From Elephas maximus indicus (lineage: Eukaryota; Chordata; Mammalia; Proboscidea; Elephantidae), in assembly GCF_024166365.1 (NCBI RefSeq), contig NC_064838.1, positions 76,586,001-76,650,000 of the forward strand: 64,000 nucleotides of DNA. The letters are read 5' to 3'. Position 1 is the first letter of the stretch; each line of letters begins with the position of its first letter. Below the pieces are notes generated by a model. The model was not told the DNA's origin and ran no database searches. It worked only from the letters and a program-made list of their open reading frames with translations. This document shows positions 1 through 11,009 of this stretch, one piece after another. A program made the position numbers and the translations under genes.

Positions 1-862
1 CCTATACAGAACATTATACAGAATAATATTATACAGAAATACATGAATAAGTACCATAATACGTGTTTTACAGTCACATTGTGCAACGTCATCATTTATT
101 AATTTTTGGTGACTACAAATTTTTCTAGTAGAAATCTATAAATCGTGCATTCAATTAGCTTTTTTTATTTTAGTAATTTGCACCATTGATTTTTATGGTT
201 ATAGGGTTTACCTTAAAACATTCTTTAATACTGAAATACAAATAGAAGACAAAAATATTTTTTCTAATTATTTTTGAGATTCATAAATTGACAAAAATTC
301 TACTCTCTGCTGCATGTATTTCAACAATTTTTTGCCCTGTAACATATTCAGTAAATTTGTTTTTCCAAGTTCAATATGCAGTCCTCCCTTTGAGCCCCCC
401 ATTTCATGGAACATTACCCACACTGCAAATCAAGCAGCTCAAGAATTAGGCACGTGTTTTTTAATTGCAACTGAATTATTTTTTTCCCAAATCAAATCCA
501 TGCGGACAATTCCTGGGGGTGATCCCTATCATACCAGGGGAAGTGAACGTGACATGAAATTAAAACTGTGCTATGAACAAAGAACATATTTGAAAATTAT
601 CCACAAACTGAATTTCTTGCATTAAAGTTAAATTAATTTTTGTTATCAAAAAGTTATGCATAATAGTATAGAACATTTTCTGTTTTAGACATAGTTATAT
701 TTAAAACATTATATATTAAAATCTTAAGAAAATATATATTTAATATGATCAATGTTAGAATATTTGGGAAAATATTACAAAAACCAAGTATGATTCTAAA
801 GAATACATATAATAAATATTAATAATGTATTAATTAGCTTCCATGAGTTTGTGATTTTTATT
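1..862. other. AT-rich sequence, no gene recognised
   Basis: This left edge is AT-rich and holds no recognisable gene or repeat. A 103-codon open frame at 314-625 has no family features I know and looks like chance. The stretch has no counterpart elsewhere in the window, so it lies outside the tandem duplication. Confidence 0.5.
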
Positions 863-870
863 ATCATACT

Positions 871-942
871 GGAGCCCTGGTGGTACAGTGGTTAAGAGCT
901 ACGGCTGTTAACCCAAAGGTTGGCAGTTCAAATCCACCAGCG
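871..942 (+). repeat. AfroSINE, tRNA-like head only, TSD-flanked
   Basis: The tRNA-like head of the local SINE family (A box near 'gtggttaagagct', B box near 'ggcagttcaaatcc') is present without any of its usual 100-bp body. It is flanked by the 8-bp direct repeat atcatact at 863-870 and 943-950. The repeat suggests the piece inserted in this short form rather than being trimmed later. Confidence 0.8.
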
Positions 943-983
943 ATCATACTGTAAATGTTTACATCCAAACCTTTGTTCTCTTT

Positions 984-991
984 TCTTTCAG
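984..991 (+). promoter_or_regulatory. Likely 3' splice acceptor upstream of the OR at 1036
   Basis: A pyrimidine tract (ttctcttttctttcag) ends in AG 44 bases before the receptor start codon. OR genes usually have a spliced 5' UTR and an intronless coding exon, so this fits the acceptor of the coding exon. The other + strand ORs here have a matching site. Confidence 0.5.
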
Positions 992-1035
992 ATGCCTAAC
1001 TATTCATGCATAAAAACGTGGAACAAATTCGATAC

Positions 1036-1970
1036 ATGGAAAACCAGAGGAACATCTCAGAATTCATTCTCATGGGACTTTCTTATGACCAGAACATGCG
1101 ACTGTTTTTCTTTGGGCTCTTCTTATTCTGTTATGTTGCCCTTTTAATGGGAAACCTTCTGGTCCTTGTCTCCATTCGATGCAGCTCCCTTTTTCAGCAA
1201 CCAATGTACTATTTCCTCAGCCACTTATCCTCCATAGACATCTGCTATACCTCCTGTGTGACACCGAAACTCATTGATGACCTGCTAGTGGGGACAAAAA
1301 CCATCTCCTTTGGTGGCTGCATGTTACAGGTCCTTTCATGCACTTCTTTGGAATGATTGAAATCTTCATCCTTACAGTCATGGCATTTGATCGGTGTGTT
1401 GCCATCTGCAAACCTCTTCACTACGTGATAATCATAAACAGGACAAGATGCAATTTCCTAGTCTTGGCTGCTTGGGCTGGTGGGGCTGTCCATTCTTTTT
1501 CCCAGTTTTCAGTGATAATCTGGTTGCCTTTCTGTGGCCACAATGAAATTGATCACTACTACTGTGCTATTTTCCCTTTGCTGAAAATTGCCTGCACTGA
1601 CACCTATATCATTGGTTTACTTGTAGTTGCCAATTCAGGTATGGTCGCCTTAGTAACCTTTGTTCTCTTGTTTGGGTCTTATGTCATTATATTATTCACC
1701 TTAAGAAATCACTCAGCTGAGGGAAGACGCAAAGCCCTGTCTACCTGTGGGTCTCATATCTCTGAGGTGGTCTTGTTTTTTGGGCCTTCAATCTTTGCCT
1801 ACCTTAGACCTCCTACCACTTTCCCTGAGGATAAAGCATTTGTTCTATTTTATACCATCATTGCTCCTATGTTCAATCCTTTAATTTATACTCTGAGAAA
1901 TACAGAGATGAAAAAAGCCAAGAAAATGGTTTGGTGTCAAAAGATATTTTCAGGAGAAAAACGTAATTGA
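1036..1970 (+). pseudogene. Olfactory receptor family 4 pseudogene (OR4S-like), one frameshift
   Basis: This is a single-exon seven-transmembrane odorant receptor of OR family 4. The start MENQRNISEF gives the usual N-terminus with a glycosylation site. Recognisable motifs are GNLL in TM1, PMYYFL in TM2, [15 protein letters not shown] at the end of TM3, [10 protein letters not shown] before TM6 and [12 protein letters not shown] in TM7. The frame breaks near 1335: a base is missing in 'gtcctttcatgcac' compared with the other copies, so the first 100 codons and the last 210 lie in different frames. DRY is also DRC. It differs clearly from the other + strand ORs here, and [16 protein letters not shown] recalls the OR4S group. 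The subfamily assignment is from memory and uncertain. It lies left of the duplicated block. Confidence 0.85.
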
Positions 1971-2504
1971 TTGGTCATACTCAATAAAAAGAAAAAAAAC
2001 TTTATACAGGCATAACAGTGGACTTGGAATCATGGAGCTCTGTTAGCTGTCAGATAAACACTTTCTTATTTTATAGATTTCAGAAACAGTGAGTGGAAAA
2101 GTGACGAGTAAAGTGACAATTTTATTCATGGGACTCAGATAGGGTAGGGTCATAAGAAGAAAAAAAAATTTGAAAATATTCTGGACTAAAAGAATAATGG
2201 CTATGTCATATAAAATAAGCAATTCTGGGGTTGAACTTGAATTTTAATAATAATTTCTCTCTGAACATTAAACTTGGGAAGCTGATTACCTTTTGGTATT
2301 ATGAAGAAACAGAGGAGATTAAATGATTTTTAGAAAATTAAAAAAAAAAAGCTTTATTTGCTGGTAGAATATTCAACTAAATCCTATATGAGGACACTCT
2401 AAGATAAATTATGTAATGAAGTCTGTATAGTATAATTTGACTCAAAGTGTGAAGAAAAAGAGGTAGTAATATCTATGCTCTATGGTACAAAAACTTCGCC
2501 ACCA
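1971..2504. other. 3' flank of the first OR, nothing recognised
   Basis: AT-rich sequence between the OR pseudogene and the start of the duplicated block. It has no open frame of note and no repeat I recognise, and no copy of it was found in units 2 or 3. Confidence 0.5.
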
Positions 2505-3040
2505 CCTCAACACTCTCATGTGTTATAGGCAGGAGCAAAGATTTTAAGGACGTAGTGACAGTTTATTTTTTGGTTATAATGTTTACTACATCATATACAT
2601 TCAGAATGTGGAATGATAGGATGAGAAAATTAATAGATTTATTAATAGAGTTCTTCTGGAAGAACAGCAGTCTCTCTCCATTTGGGGGAAAAAAAAAACT
2701 ACGTGTATAGCTTATCCAGATACATAGGTAGAGTTATGAATTCAGTAACCATCCCAGTAGTCAGGGAATAGGACCAAGGGGGGAATTTTTTTTAGCATAA
2801 TTCCCTTTGAATGAATTTTTCTTTCTTTTTAATATAAAAGAAAAGAAACAACAAAATGACAATTACATGTGGAACAAAAAAAATAACACAATGGCACACG
2901 AATAAAGCACATCAATTGCAGATAATGTGACAAGTAGATTTCTGAGAAAGATTCCCTGAGGGAACTAAAAAAAATGCAAGAACATGTTTTTGTATCATCA
3001 ATACTGTCATTTATAGAAATTATGGAAATCAAAAGGGCCT

Positions 3041-3257
3041 CAAAGCAACCAAACCAAATCCATTGCCTTCTAGTCGATTCTGACTCATAGTGAATCTATA
3101 GGGCAGAGTAGAATTCCCCCGTAGAGTTTCCAAGGCTGTAATCTTCATGGAAGCAGACGGCCACATCTTTCTCCCTCAGAGCAGCTGGTAGGCTCCAACC
3201 ACCAACCTTTTGGTTAGCAACTGAGCACTTTAACCATTGTACCACCAGGGCTCCTCC
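3041..3257 (-). repeat. AfroSINE, long form, minus strand
   Basis: Reverse-complement copy of the SINE. The tail 'ccattgccttctagtcgatt' is at the left and the tRNA-like head ending 'accaccagggctcc' at the right. It carries the extra body segment around 'agcagacggccacatctttc' that marks the longer form. The same insertion is at 32028-32246, so it predates the duplication. Confidence 0.85.
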
Positions 3258-3583
3258 CTGAAAACAAAAGCTCCTCAAATTTGTTGTGATCATAACTCTT
3301 TACATAAAGGGCAAGAAGATTCAGTCATTGTGGCCCAGGGGAGAATGCCTAATGACTGAGGCTACTAAATTATATGCAGCTGAGTGAACTGTGGTCAGCA
3401 TATGCTTTATGATACAGATTCTTCTCCACTGGTGCAGTGGTTCTGATAACGTGGGTCTAAAGAAAATCCAGCTGGTGAGTTGAGTACTTGGGAAGGTAAA
3501 TCCAAACAGCGTGCAAGGGATTCTTAATACCCTAAAATAAGGAGAAATGTAGTTTTAGAATTTACACATTACTTAGTATGTAG

Positions 3584-3753
3584 TGGAAACCCTGGTGGCG
3601 TAGTGGTTAAGACCTATGGCTGCTAAGTAAAAGATCAGCAGTTCAAAGCCACCAGGCACTCCATGGAAACCCTATGGGGCAGTTCTACTCTGTCCTATGG
3701 GGTCACTGTGAGTCAGAATCGACTCAACCCCAACAGGTTTTTTTTTTTTTTTT
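3584..3753 (+). repeat. AfroSINE, short form
   Basis: Full short-form SINE with tRNA-like head, the body 'ggggcagttctactctgtcc', the RTE-like end 'gagtcagaatcgactcaa' and a T-rich tail. Imperfect 14-bp repeats flank it (3570-3583 and 3754-3767). A SINE sits at the matching place in unit 2 (32567-32722), probably the same insertion. Confidence 0.85.
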
Positions 3754-4784
3754 AACTAGTATTTAGTGAATCACGTGAGCCTGGGTACCTCCAGGAATAG
3801 TTTTAGGATGCAAATAGAGATTGTGATTTCACTTGTTTGGATGTGCAGATTTTCTGCTTGCCTTTGAAGTGTTGCTCTGAATATATGACTTCTCATTGTT
3901 TGTGGGAACAATGGTTGAATAACATGTGTCAGTGGTCCCTATAAAGGTACAAGTACCCCTCCTCCCCCCAAGGATATTGAAAGGACTATGTTGAGGGAAA
4001 AGTGAAATCAAGAAGCTTAAATAAAATAACCTGCACCATAGTAGAATGACCAGCATTTCACCGAGGAAAGGGAGATAGCAAGGGAAAGAGAGTTTAGGAA
4101 CAGAGCCACAACAAATAAAGCAGAATAACCTGGGGTGAATTATTTCTCCTCCCTTACGTTTATCCTGCCAAAATGTCTGATATCTGTTCAAAGTAATTTT
4201 GACTCCATATTTTAAATAACAGATTGGCAATTAAAGTTAAATATAGGCATCCCTCTCTCTGAATTTTAAAGACTAATTTGTTTTGAGATTAAGACAGCTA
4301 TAAATTCAGGGAGCTGTCCATTGAGGAAGTAATGTGATGTTTTTAAAGGACAAGCACTCAGTCAATGACAGGGAAAAGATTCTTAGCTGGGTAGTGATTT
4401 TCAAAAAGAAGAAAATATTTTTAGCCCTTTTTGTAGAAAGTCAACAAACTATTGAGTAAGAAAAAAGTGATTGACAGGCTACCAAGAAAGTGGGAAAACC
4501 CAAACTGAAATGACAAATAATCTTCTGGCAATAACCACTACCATTATCACACTTCCCCGCCCCCCAACAAAACATCAAATAAAACAACCAAAAACCCCAA
4601 GTAGGGCACTAAAAATCCAATGGAAGTGTCTCAAAGCTAGAATCTATGTTTACCTTATCTCTGTTTACTTTGTTTCCCATCCTTGTTTCCTGTGTGTAAT
4701 GATTATGGTGATAATGGTTTTACTTGTTTAATATCTTAAGTGTAATGTATACTGTTTTTAAACTTTAAACTTTCTTTCCTCATT

Positions 4785-5105
4785 CAACAAATATTTATTG
4801 ATTATTGGTTAAATTAATGGTAGCATGCATGTCACAAGGGATAGAACAGAGGTCAAAGAAACGGAAATAGTTACTTGTCGGACCCCTACCATGTAGTGGG
4901 TGACACTTTCATATACTTTATCTAGTTTGAGTCTCACAAGAACGCTGGAGCATAGATATCATTATCCCTAATGTACACTTCAGTAACATGTGGTCTTAGA
5001 GAATGCATTATATGCTTTAAATCACTATTCTACCATTTATTAGCTCTAGGGCATGTGGACTGGTTACTTAAATTCTATGTGCTCAGTGTCCTCTTTAGCA
5101 AAATG
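4785..5105. repeat. Ancient L2-like and MIR-like remnants
   Basis: 'caacaaatatttattgatt' followed by 'ggacccctaccatgtagtg' resembles the 3' end of L2 LINEs. Sequence at 5035-5105 ('ggactggttacttaaattct', 'cctctttagcaaaatg') resembles a MIR core. Both recur in unit 2 near 33725-34340. The assignment is from memory of consensus sequences. Confidence 0.45.
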
Positions 5106-5140
5106 AGTTTACTAATAATATATACTTCATAAGATTACTG

Positions 5141-5350
5141 TGGAGCTCCTGGGTGTTGCAAATAGTTAAAGCTTTTGGCTGCTACCCAAAGTTTGAAGGT
5201 CTGAGTCCACCCAGAGGCTGCTGAAAGAAAGCCCTGGCTATGTATTTCCAAGAAATCAGCCACTGAAAACCCCGTGGAGCGCCGTTCTACTCTGACACAT
5301 ACGGAGTCCCTGTGAGTTGGAGACAGTTCTAAGGCAACCAGTTTTTTTGT
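5141..5350 (+). repeat. AfroSINE, diverged long form
   Basis: Old copy with head 'ggagctcctgggtgttgcaa', a middle segment around 'ccaagaaatcagccactg' and a degraded tail. It is shared with unit 2 at 34376-34580, so it predates the duplication. Confidence 0.75.
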
Positions 5351-5722
5351 AGCTGCACTTGCATCCCTCGTGTTTGACAGAATGAGGAGATTCAGCACTC
5401 TTTGTTCAGATATGTGAGCTGGAACTTTCTTACTCTTTATAGGTGGGCTACGTGTGTAGGAGAGAGAAACAGGAGGAGTTTGTAGTTTGAGTATAATCTA
5501 TCATTTTCATAGACTTAAAGTTTGAGTTTGACTTATTATCCAGTTACCACCTACGTATTAAAATTAGAATGGCTGAAATGGTTTAATGCTAACAATCCAG
5601 GAGGCCATCTGATTTTGCATGAAAGAATTAGGTAATTATGAAAAAGTGGGAGTGCATTTAGGTATTCTACATACACTTAACCCAGGAGTGCCTCAACAAA
5701 TGTTTACCTCTCTAAGGTGTTA

Positions 5723-5874
5723 GTGGAGCCTTGGTGGTTAAGAGCTACAGTGTTAATCAAAAGGTTGGCAATTCGAATCCACCAGGTGCTCCTTGGGAAC
5801 CCTATGGGACAGTTCTACCCTGTCCGGTAGGCTTGCTCTGAGTCAGAATTGACTCCATGGCAACGAGTTGTTAA
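5723..5874 (+). repeat. AfroSINE, short form
   Basis: Short-form SINE beginning 'gtggagccttggtgg' and ending 'gactccatggcaacgagttg'. The A-box region is shortened. It is shared with unit 2 at 35176-35340. Confidence 0.8.
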
Positions 5875-5888
5875 GGTATTAATTAGTA

Positions 5889-6076
5889 AGGATCCCTTGT
5901 GGTGTAGTGGTTAATCACTCAGCTGCTAACTGAAAGGTTTGAACCCCCAGCTGCCCTGTGGAAGAAAGATGTGGCAGTTGGCTTCCATAAGATGACAGCC
6001 TGGGAAACCCTTCGGGCAGTTCTACTCTGTTGTATAAGATCTACAGGAGTTGGAATCAACTAAGAGGTGATGAATT
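5889..6076 (+). repeat. AfroSINE, long form
   Basis: Long-form SINE lying 15 bp after the previous one, with 'ggaagaaagatgtggcagtt' as the diagnostic insert. The same tandem pair is present in unit 2 (35354-35560). Confidence 0.8.
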
Positions 6077-6324
6077 CTTAAGGTATTATATTCTTATACG
6101 TGCATCAAACTGAACATAATAGCATACCTGTACCTCATTTTATTGTTTTGATGTTCGCCTTTATCTCTTTTTAAATGTGAAATTCAGAATTCATTTACTG
6201 ATTTAGTTAAGGGAGAATTATATCTCTCCATTATAGATGAAGAAATATTGTTGAAGGAAATGGAGTCACTTGTAGAGTTCACACCTAAAATTGATGACTG
6301 AGTTAAGATTAGAAATCAGTCTAA

Positions 6325-6537
6325 ATTTGTTGTTGTGATTGTATGCAGTTGAGTTGATTCTGACTCATAGCGACCCTATAGCACAAACTAGTATCCATAA
6401 GGTTTCTTTCCTGGCTATAATCTCTACAGGAGCAGATCACCAGTTTTTTTTCTCTTGTGGAGTTGCTGATTGGTTTGAACCACCAAGCTTTCAATTAGCA
6501 GTCAAGTGCTTAACCATTATGTGGCCAGGGCTCCTTA
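6325..6537 (-). repeat. AfroSINE, long form, minus strand
   Basis: Reverse-oriented SINE with tail at left ('gagttgattctgactcatag') and head at right ('ggccagggctccttatt'). It is shared with unit 2 at 35806-36020. Its head end sits right at the start of block E. Confidence 0.8.
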
Positions 6538-6562
6538 TTCTAAAATTTTTGTTTTTACTAAG

Positions 6563-8410
6563 GACCTAGAAATACAGGCAGAATTTTACAAAAGGTGAAT
6601 TATTCATTGGTCTGTGGGGAAGGTGACATGAAAAGGAAGAATTGCCAAAAAGGGAAATAAAGCCTCATTTGTTGTTTTGGAAATGGAGAAAATTGGAGAT
6701 TAATACACACATTCAGCAAAATTGTTTGGCTAGAATGCATTTAATTAGTAGGGATATTAAATTTCTATCAATAATTACAATGAATGATTGGCTTTGTCTG
6801 AGTATTCTAGCAACCTTAGTTTCTTCAGAGGTTTAATGTCATGCGTGAGCCATAATTCTCTTGTTTTATTATCAGGGAAGGTATGCATCTTGCTGTCAAG
6901 TCAATTCCAACTCATAGTGACCCTATAGGACAAGGTAGAGCTTCTCCACAGAGTTTCCAAGGAGTGCCTAGTGGATTTGAACTGCCAACCTTTTGGCTAG
7001 CAGCCATAGCTCTTAGCCACTATGCCACTAGGTTTTCCAGGGGAGGTCTAGGAAGAAAAAAATGCAGGTTTTTTTTTTTTTTTTAATTTCTCTGCACATG
7101 ATTAAAATAATGGTTTTATGTTCATTCAAATGGATAAACCATTACTTTAATAGCTGTTCAAAGCAATATTTTAATTATCATTTTAAAAATTAAAAGTAGA
7201 TTTTTTATTTATCAATCAATGAGGAAATATTTATATAGTATAATTGGAGGTATGCTAAGAAGCCTTACTTCTCAATGCTTACCTATAGCTAATTCTAAAT
7301 CATAAAATTACACCATAGAAATAGATTCATTTGGTTTGTTAAATTTGTATTTTATCCTCTAGACTTGCTGGAATCAAAAAGGCTATGTAACAATTGAAGG
7401 CATTAGGCTTGGATGCTTCCACCTCGAGCCCTTCTTTTTAAAATCTTATCACCTCTGTTTTCACTGGTATGCACAAAACATTTCTGCTGGCATACATGTT
7501 TTGATTTGTCTGCTTGCTCAGAAGTTTTGGTTCAGACATTAAACAGAGTTTGCTGAATTGATAAATGTAAATGTTCAGGGTCTTTACATTTTGTTCTGCA
7601 TGATCCAATGGTATGTCAAAACATATGAAGAGTGGTTTGTTCTGCTCCTTTTTTTTTTTTTTTTTTTCTGTTTCCTCTCCTTTGTTTTCTGTAAAAACTC
7701 CCAGTTGCTTTTGTTCAGGGAAGTACCTCCTAGTTTTTGCTGGGAGATGTGCTGCCATCCGAAGATACTCTCTGAAACCAGATAAACTCTACAAAATTAG
7801 CCTTGTAAGGATATATGTATTTAACAGTTTTATGGTTCCATTTTCAGTGCAAATAGATTTCTTTAATTTGGAGGAAAACAGTTAATTTAGAAAATGCAGG
7901 GATAAGGAGAGAATTTAAATTGATAAGAAAATATAGCTACAAAATTAGGACAGAAGATATATTACAACTTTCGAGGAAAGGGGATAAGATTTAATGATGA
8001 ACTTTGGGACCTAAAATTATATAAAGACAATTAGATGATATGGTTAGCAATGTTATTTTTCCAAATTATCAGAAGCTCTGGTCAACAACAACTGCGTTGG
8101 CTAAATTGTCATAAATTTGATCCTGTTAGATTAATATATTTCCTGATTGATGAAGAGATTTAAATTGCATTTTTTTATTCTACATGCGAATTTTGATTTA
8201 AATGGATTCTATTTAAAATGAAGGGATTTGACTAGGAGATGTCAAAGTTTACTTCCTAGTCAAAATGGTTTTAAGATCATGCAATTTTATTTTCTGTATG
8301 ATAGTTAATTTTACTGGGCTGGGCTATTGACAACTCTTAGAATATTAATTTAGTAACGGTAACATTTAGATAATAAACTCAAACAGTAATTCTTCCATAG
8401 CTTATGTAAC
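6563..8410. repeat. Segmental duplication, block E copy 1
   Basis: Non-coding block repeated at 36029-37171 (with an inverted continuation at 37235-37850) and at 55460-57150. Its first 0.5 kb also appears at 31007-31436. It starts near 'ctagaaatacaggcagaatt'. No gene is supported: the open frames in it are short and not conserved between copies. A MIR-like remnant follows at about 8435-8520. Confidence 0.8.
6882..7037 (-). repeat. AfroSINE inserted in unit 1 only
   Basis: Reverse-oriented short-form SINE flanked by near-identical 9-bp repeats, cagggaagg (6873) and caggggagg (7038). Units 2 and 3 have no SINE at the matching point ('ggggagaaatggggg' near 36337 and 'ggggaaggatacggggg' near 55789), so it inserted after the duplication. 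Confidence 0.85.
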
Positions 8411-8526
8411 AATGGGCATTTGTTGATTTGTTTGAGTTTCACAACCTGGTCAGGTTACCTCACTTTACAGGTGAGATAGCTTAAGTCCAGAGACATAAAG
8501 TGAGTAGTATCCAAATTCCCATACCA

Positions 8527-9063
8527 CGTCTTTGTTATTGTTGGTTCTGACTCATAGCAGCTTTATGCATAACAGAACATTACCCAGTCCTTTGCCATCC
8601 TCACAATCGTTGCTATCCTTAAGCTCACTGTTGCAGCCACTGTGTCAATCTCTCTTATTAAGGGTCTTCCTCTTTTTTGATGACCCTCCACCTTGTCAAG
8701 CAAGATGTTCTTCTCCAGGGACTGATTCCTCCTAACAATATGCATTCTGGTTGTACTTCTGCCAAGACAGATACGTTCATTCTTTTGGCAGTCCATGGTA
8801 TAGCCAATGTTCTTCTCCAACACCACAATTCAAAGGCATCAATTCTTTGGTCTTCATTATTCATTGCCCCCTTTTCACATGCATATGAGGTGATTGGAAA
8901 CTCCATGGCTTGGGTCAGGTACACCTTAGTCATCAAGGTGACATCTTTGCTTTTCAATGCTTTAAAGAGGTCTTTTGAGGCAGATTTGCTCAATGCAATG
9001 AGTCTTTTGTTTTTTTGACTGCTGCCTCCACGGCTGTTGATTGTGGATACAAGTAAAATGAAA
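8527..9063 (-). repeat. RTE/BovB-like LINE, 5'-truncated 3' end, minus strand
   Basis: About 540 bp of the 3' end of the RTE LINE, read from its tail ('ttctgactcatagcagc') at the left. The reverse strand still encodes a C-terminal fragment (SYACEKGAMNNEDQRIDAFELWCW read in pieces over 8658-9137). Unit 3 (57280-57310) runs straight across this position without it, so the insertion is specific to unit 1 or was lost in unit 3. Confidence 0.85.
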
Positions 9064-9399
9064 TCACAGACACCATGGTATAACTGAGTAATAGAGTCCA
9101 GGTACCAACTATTTGTCTTCCCATAAATCTTTCTCAAAAACTTCCTATAAAATTTTTCTCTGAATTAGGCAGTGTTAGAATTCTTTATGGTTTTATGGCA
9201 AAATAGTTAAATTGTAAAAACATAGAAACAGAAATGCAATCTCCAATTCAAAACAATGTGAGGAAAATTGACTTGAAAAAATGATACACTGAGTCAAGAG
9301 AAAGAACATCAAAGTAAAACTGACTTCTGCCCCCTCTTTAAACTATTACTTTATTCTGTTATTCATTTAAGTACATAATTTTAATTGAACTACCTATAG

Positions 9400-9566
9400 A
9401 AACCCTGGTGGCATAATAGTTAAGTGCCAGGGCTGCTAACCAAGAGGTCAGTAATTCAAATCCACTGGGCTCTCCTTGTAAACTCTATGGGGCAGTTCTA
9501 CTCTGTCCTGTAGGGCTGCAATGAGTCAGAATCAACAGAATGGCTATGTTTTTTTTTTTTTTTAAT
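9400..9566 (+). repeat. AfroSINE with empty site in unit 3
   Basis: Short-form SINE flanked by the repeat ctatagaaa (9394-9402 and 9567-9575). Unit 3 has a single copy of the target ('ctgtagaaataggagctcc' at 57616), which is a clean empty site. Confidence 0.9.
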
Positions 9567-9576
9567 CTATAGAAAT

Positions 9577-9996
9577 AGGAGTTCCTGAAAGGCGTAAATG
9601 GTTAAGTGCTGGACTACTAAAGTTTGATGGTTTGAACCCACCCAGAAATGCCTTGTAGCCCTTCTGGGGCAATGGTTTAGTGATCAGCTGCAAATCAGAA
9701 ATTTAGTGGATCAAACCCACCAGCAGCTTTGCTGGAGAAAAGATCTCACAATCTGCTCACATAAAGATTACAGCCTAGAAAATCATATGGGGTGATTCTA
9801 CTCTGTCCTGTAGGGTTGCTATGCGTCAGAATCAGCTTAACAGCACAAAATAACAGAAGTGCCTCAAAATACAAACCTGGCAATCTGCTTCTGAAAGGTC
9901 ACAGCCATCAAAAACCTTATGAACAGGTCTACTCTGCACGCATGGGGTCAAATGAGTAGGAATCAACTCCAGGGCAACTGACAAAAACAACAGTGA
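9577..9996 (+). repeat. Composite of nested AfroSINE pieces
   Basis: At least two SINEs are interleaved. A head beginning 'ggagttcctgaaaggcg' is followed by a second head near 9665-9720, a long-form body ('agaaaagatctcacaatctg'), a tail near 9830, and a third partial body with tail ending near 9996. The same composite is present in unit 3 (57622-58050), so it predates the duplication. Confidence 0.75.
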
Positions 9997-10214
9997 CTTG
10001 TAGAAATAAATACACTTATGATACAAAATCTCAGCATTTTACTGTCACAAATCATGAAAACACTAAACAAGCAATCAAAAAGTTAACCAATTACATGGGG
10101 GTCTCACAGGGAACTTTTATCTTCTACTTTTTAAATACTTATTTATCATCATATTAATCTTTCATTTTATTTTATGCCTCATTTTAAAATAATTTTAAGG
10201 GAACATGTATTCCA

Positions 10215-10570
10215 TTGTGGAGCATTGGTGTGGGTCAGTGGCAGAATCCTCGCTTTCTATACAGGAGACTTGGATTTGATTTCCAACCAATGCTTCTCAT
10301 ACACAGCTACTGACTGTCTCACAGTGGAGATGTCTGTGTTGCTATGATGCTGAAAAGGTTTCAGTGGAGCTTCCAGGCTAAGATGGGCTAAGGAGAAAGG
10401 CCTGACTACCTAATTCCAAAAATTAACCCATGAAAACCTTATGGATCACAATGGAATCGATCCCCCATCCGATCCTGGAGATGACACACAACTAGGCAGC
10501 GTTTTGTTCTGTTGTGCAGTGGGGTCTCCATGAGTCAGACCTGACTCAATGGCAGCTAATAAGAACAGAA
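10215..10570 (+). repeat. tRNA-Gly-headed SINE with RTE-derived body and tail
   Basis: The head 'gcattggtgtgggtcagtgg' through 'ttgatttccaaccaatgc' follows the layout of tRNA-Gly, including the paired 'gcattgg' and 'ccaatgc' ends. The middle ('gttgctatgatgctgaaaag', 'ggagcttccaggctaagat', 'catgaaaaccttatggat') matches the 5' leader of the RTE LINE at 43060-43215. The end ('tgttctgttgtgcag', 'gagtcagacctgactcaatg') matches the RTE 3' tail. The same insertion is in unit 3 (58284-58612). Confidence 0.8.
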
Positions 10571-10964
10571 CTGTTGACTAGGGAGCACTGTTAAAACTTT
10601 ATATTTGCTTCTATGCCATTAAAAAAAAAAAAAACTTGCATTTTTTACAAATCTTCAGCGTTACATCTTTTTTAAAACTTCATTGTATATTCCATTGGAA
10701 TTTGGAAATGAGAAGTACCTAGCATTTTTATTTTATTTGGATTGACTGATTGAATGCATTCATTTCTATTAATATAAATAACATAATTTTTTAATGTCCT
10801 GAAGTACTTAAGAAAATCCTCACGACATTAACCAGAAAAAATATTCTTATTAAATAACAAATTTTCAATTTCTGAAACACTGGAATCAGTTCAATTAAAC
10901 ATACTTTTTATAATATGTGTATTATCATAAATATTATTCATAAATATTTCTGACACTTAATAAT
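10571..10964. other. Upstream flank of the OR at 11010
   Basis: AT-rich non-coding sequence matching 58613-59020 in unit 3 and missing from unit 2. I see no repeat or promoter motif that can be called with confidence. Confidence 0.5.
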
Positions 10965-10977
10965 TATGTCTTTTCAG
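10965..10977 (+). promoter_or_regulatory. Likely 3' splice acceptor upstream of the OR at 11010
   Basis: 'tatgtcttttcag' ends 32 bases before the ATG. The AG-to-ATG spacing is the same for the ORs at 27605 and 50470, which supports a conserved acceptor for the coding exon. Confidence 0.6.
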
Positions 10978-11009
10978 GTGACTGCTATGCATTTTAACTG
11001 CATTGGACC

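Larger units (their letters stand above)
2505..6562. repeat. Segmental duplication, block D copy 1
   Basis: This 4-kb non-coding block aligns by eye along its whole length with 31437-36028, including shared old SINEs in the same order. It begins near 'ataggcaggagcaaagatttt', which matches 31451 onward. It contains old L2-like sequence (about 4785-4960, with 'caacaaatatttattgatt') and MIR-like sequence (about 5030-5105). No coding region is supported in it. Unit 3 lacks this block. Confidence 0.8.

Noticed and set aside
314-625. 103-codon open frame as a gene
   Set aside because: No recognised motif and no second copy. AT-rich sequence gives frames of this size by chance.
8658-9137. 159-codon reverse-strand frame as a gene
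   Set aside because: It is the C-terminal part of a truncated RTE LINE (8527-9063) read into its flank.
10215-10290. Functional tRNA-Gly gene
   Set aside because: The tRNA-like part is degenerate and continues straight into a SINE body with RTE-derived sequence. The copy at 58284 has the same structure.
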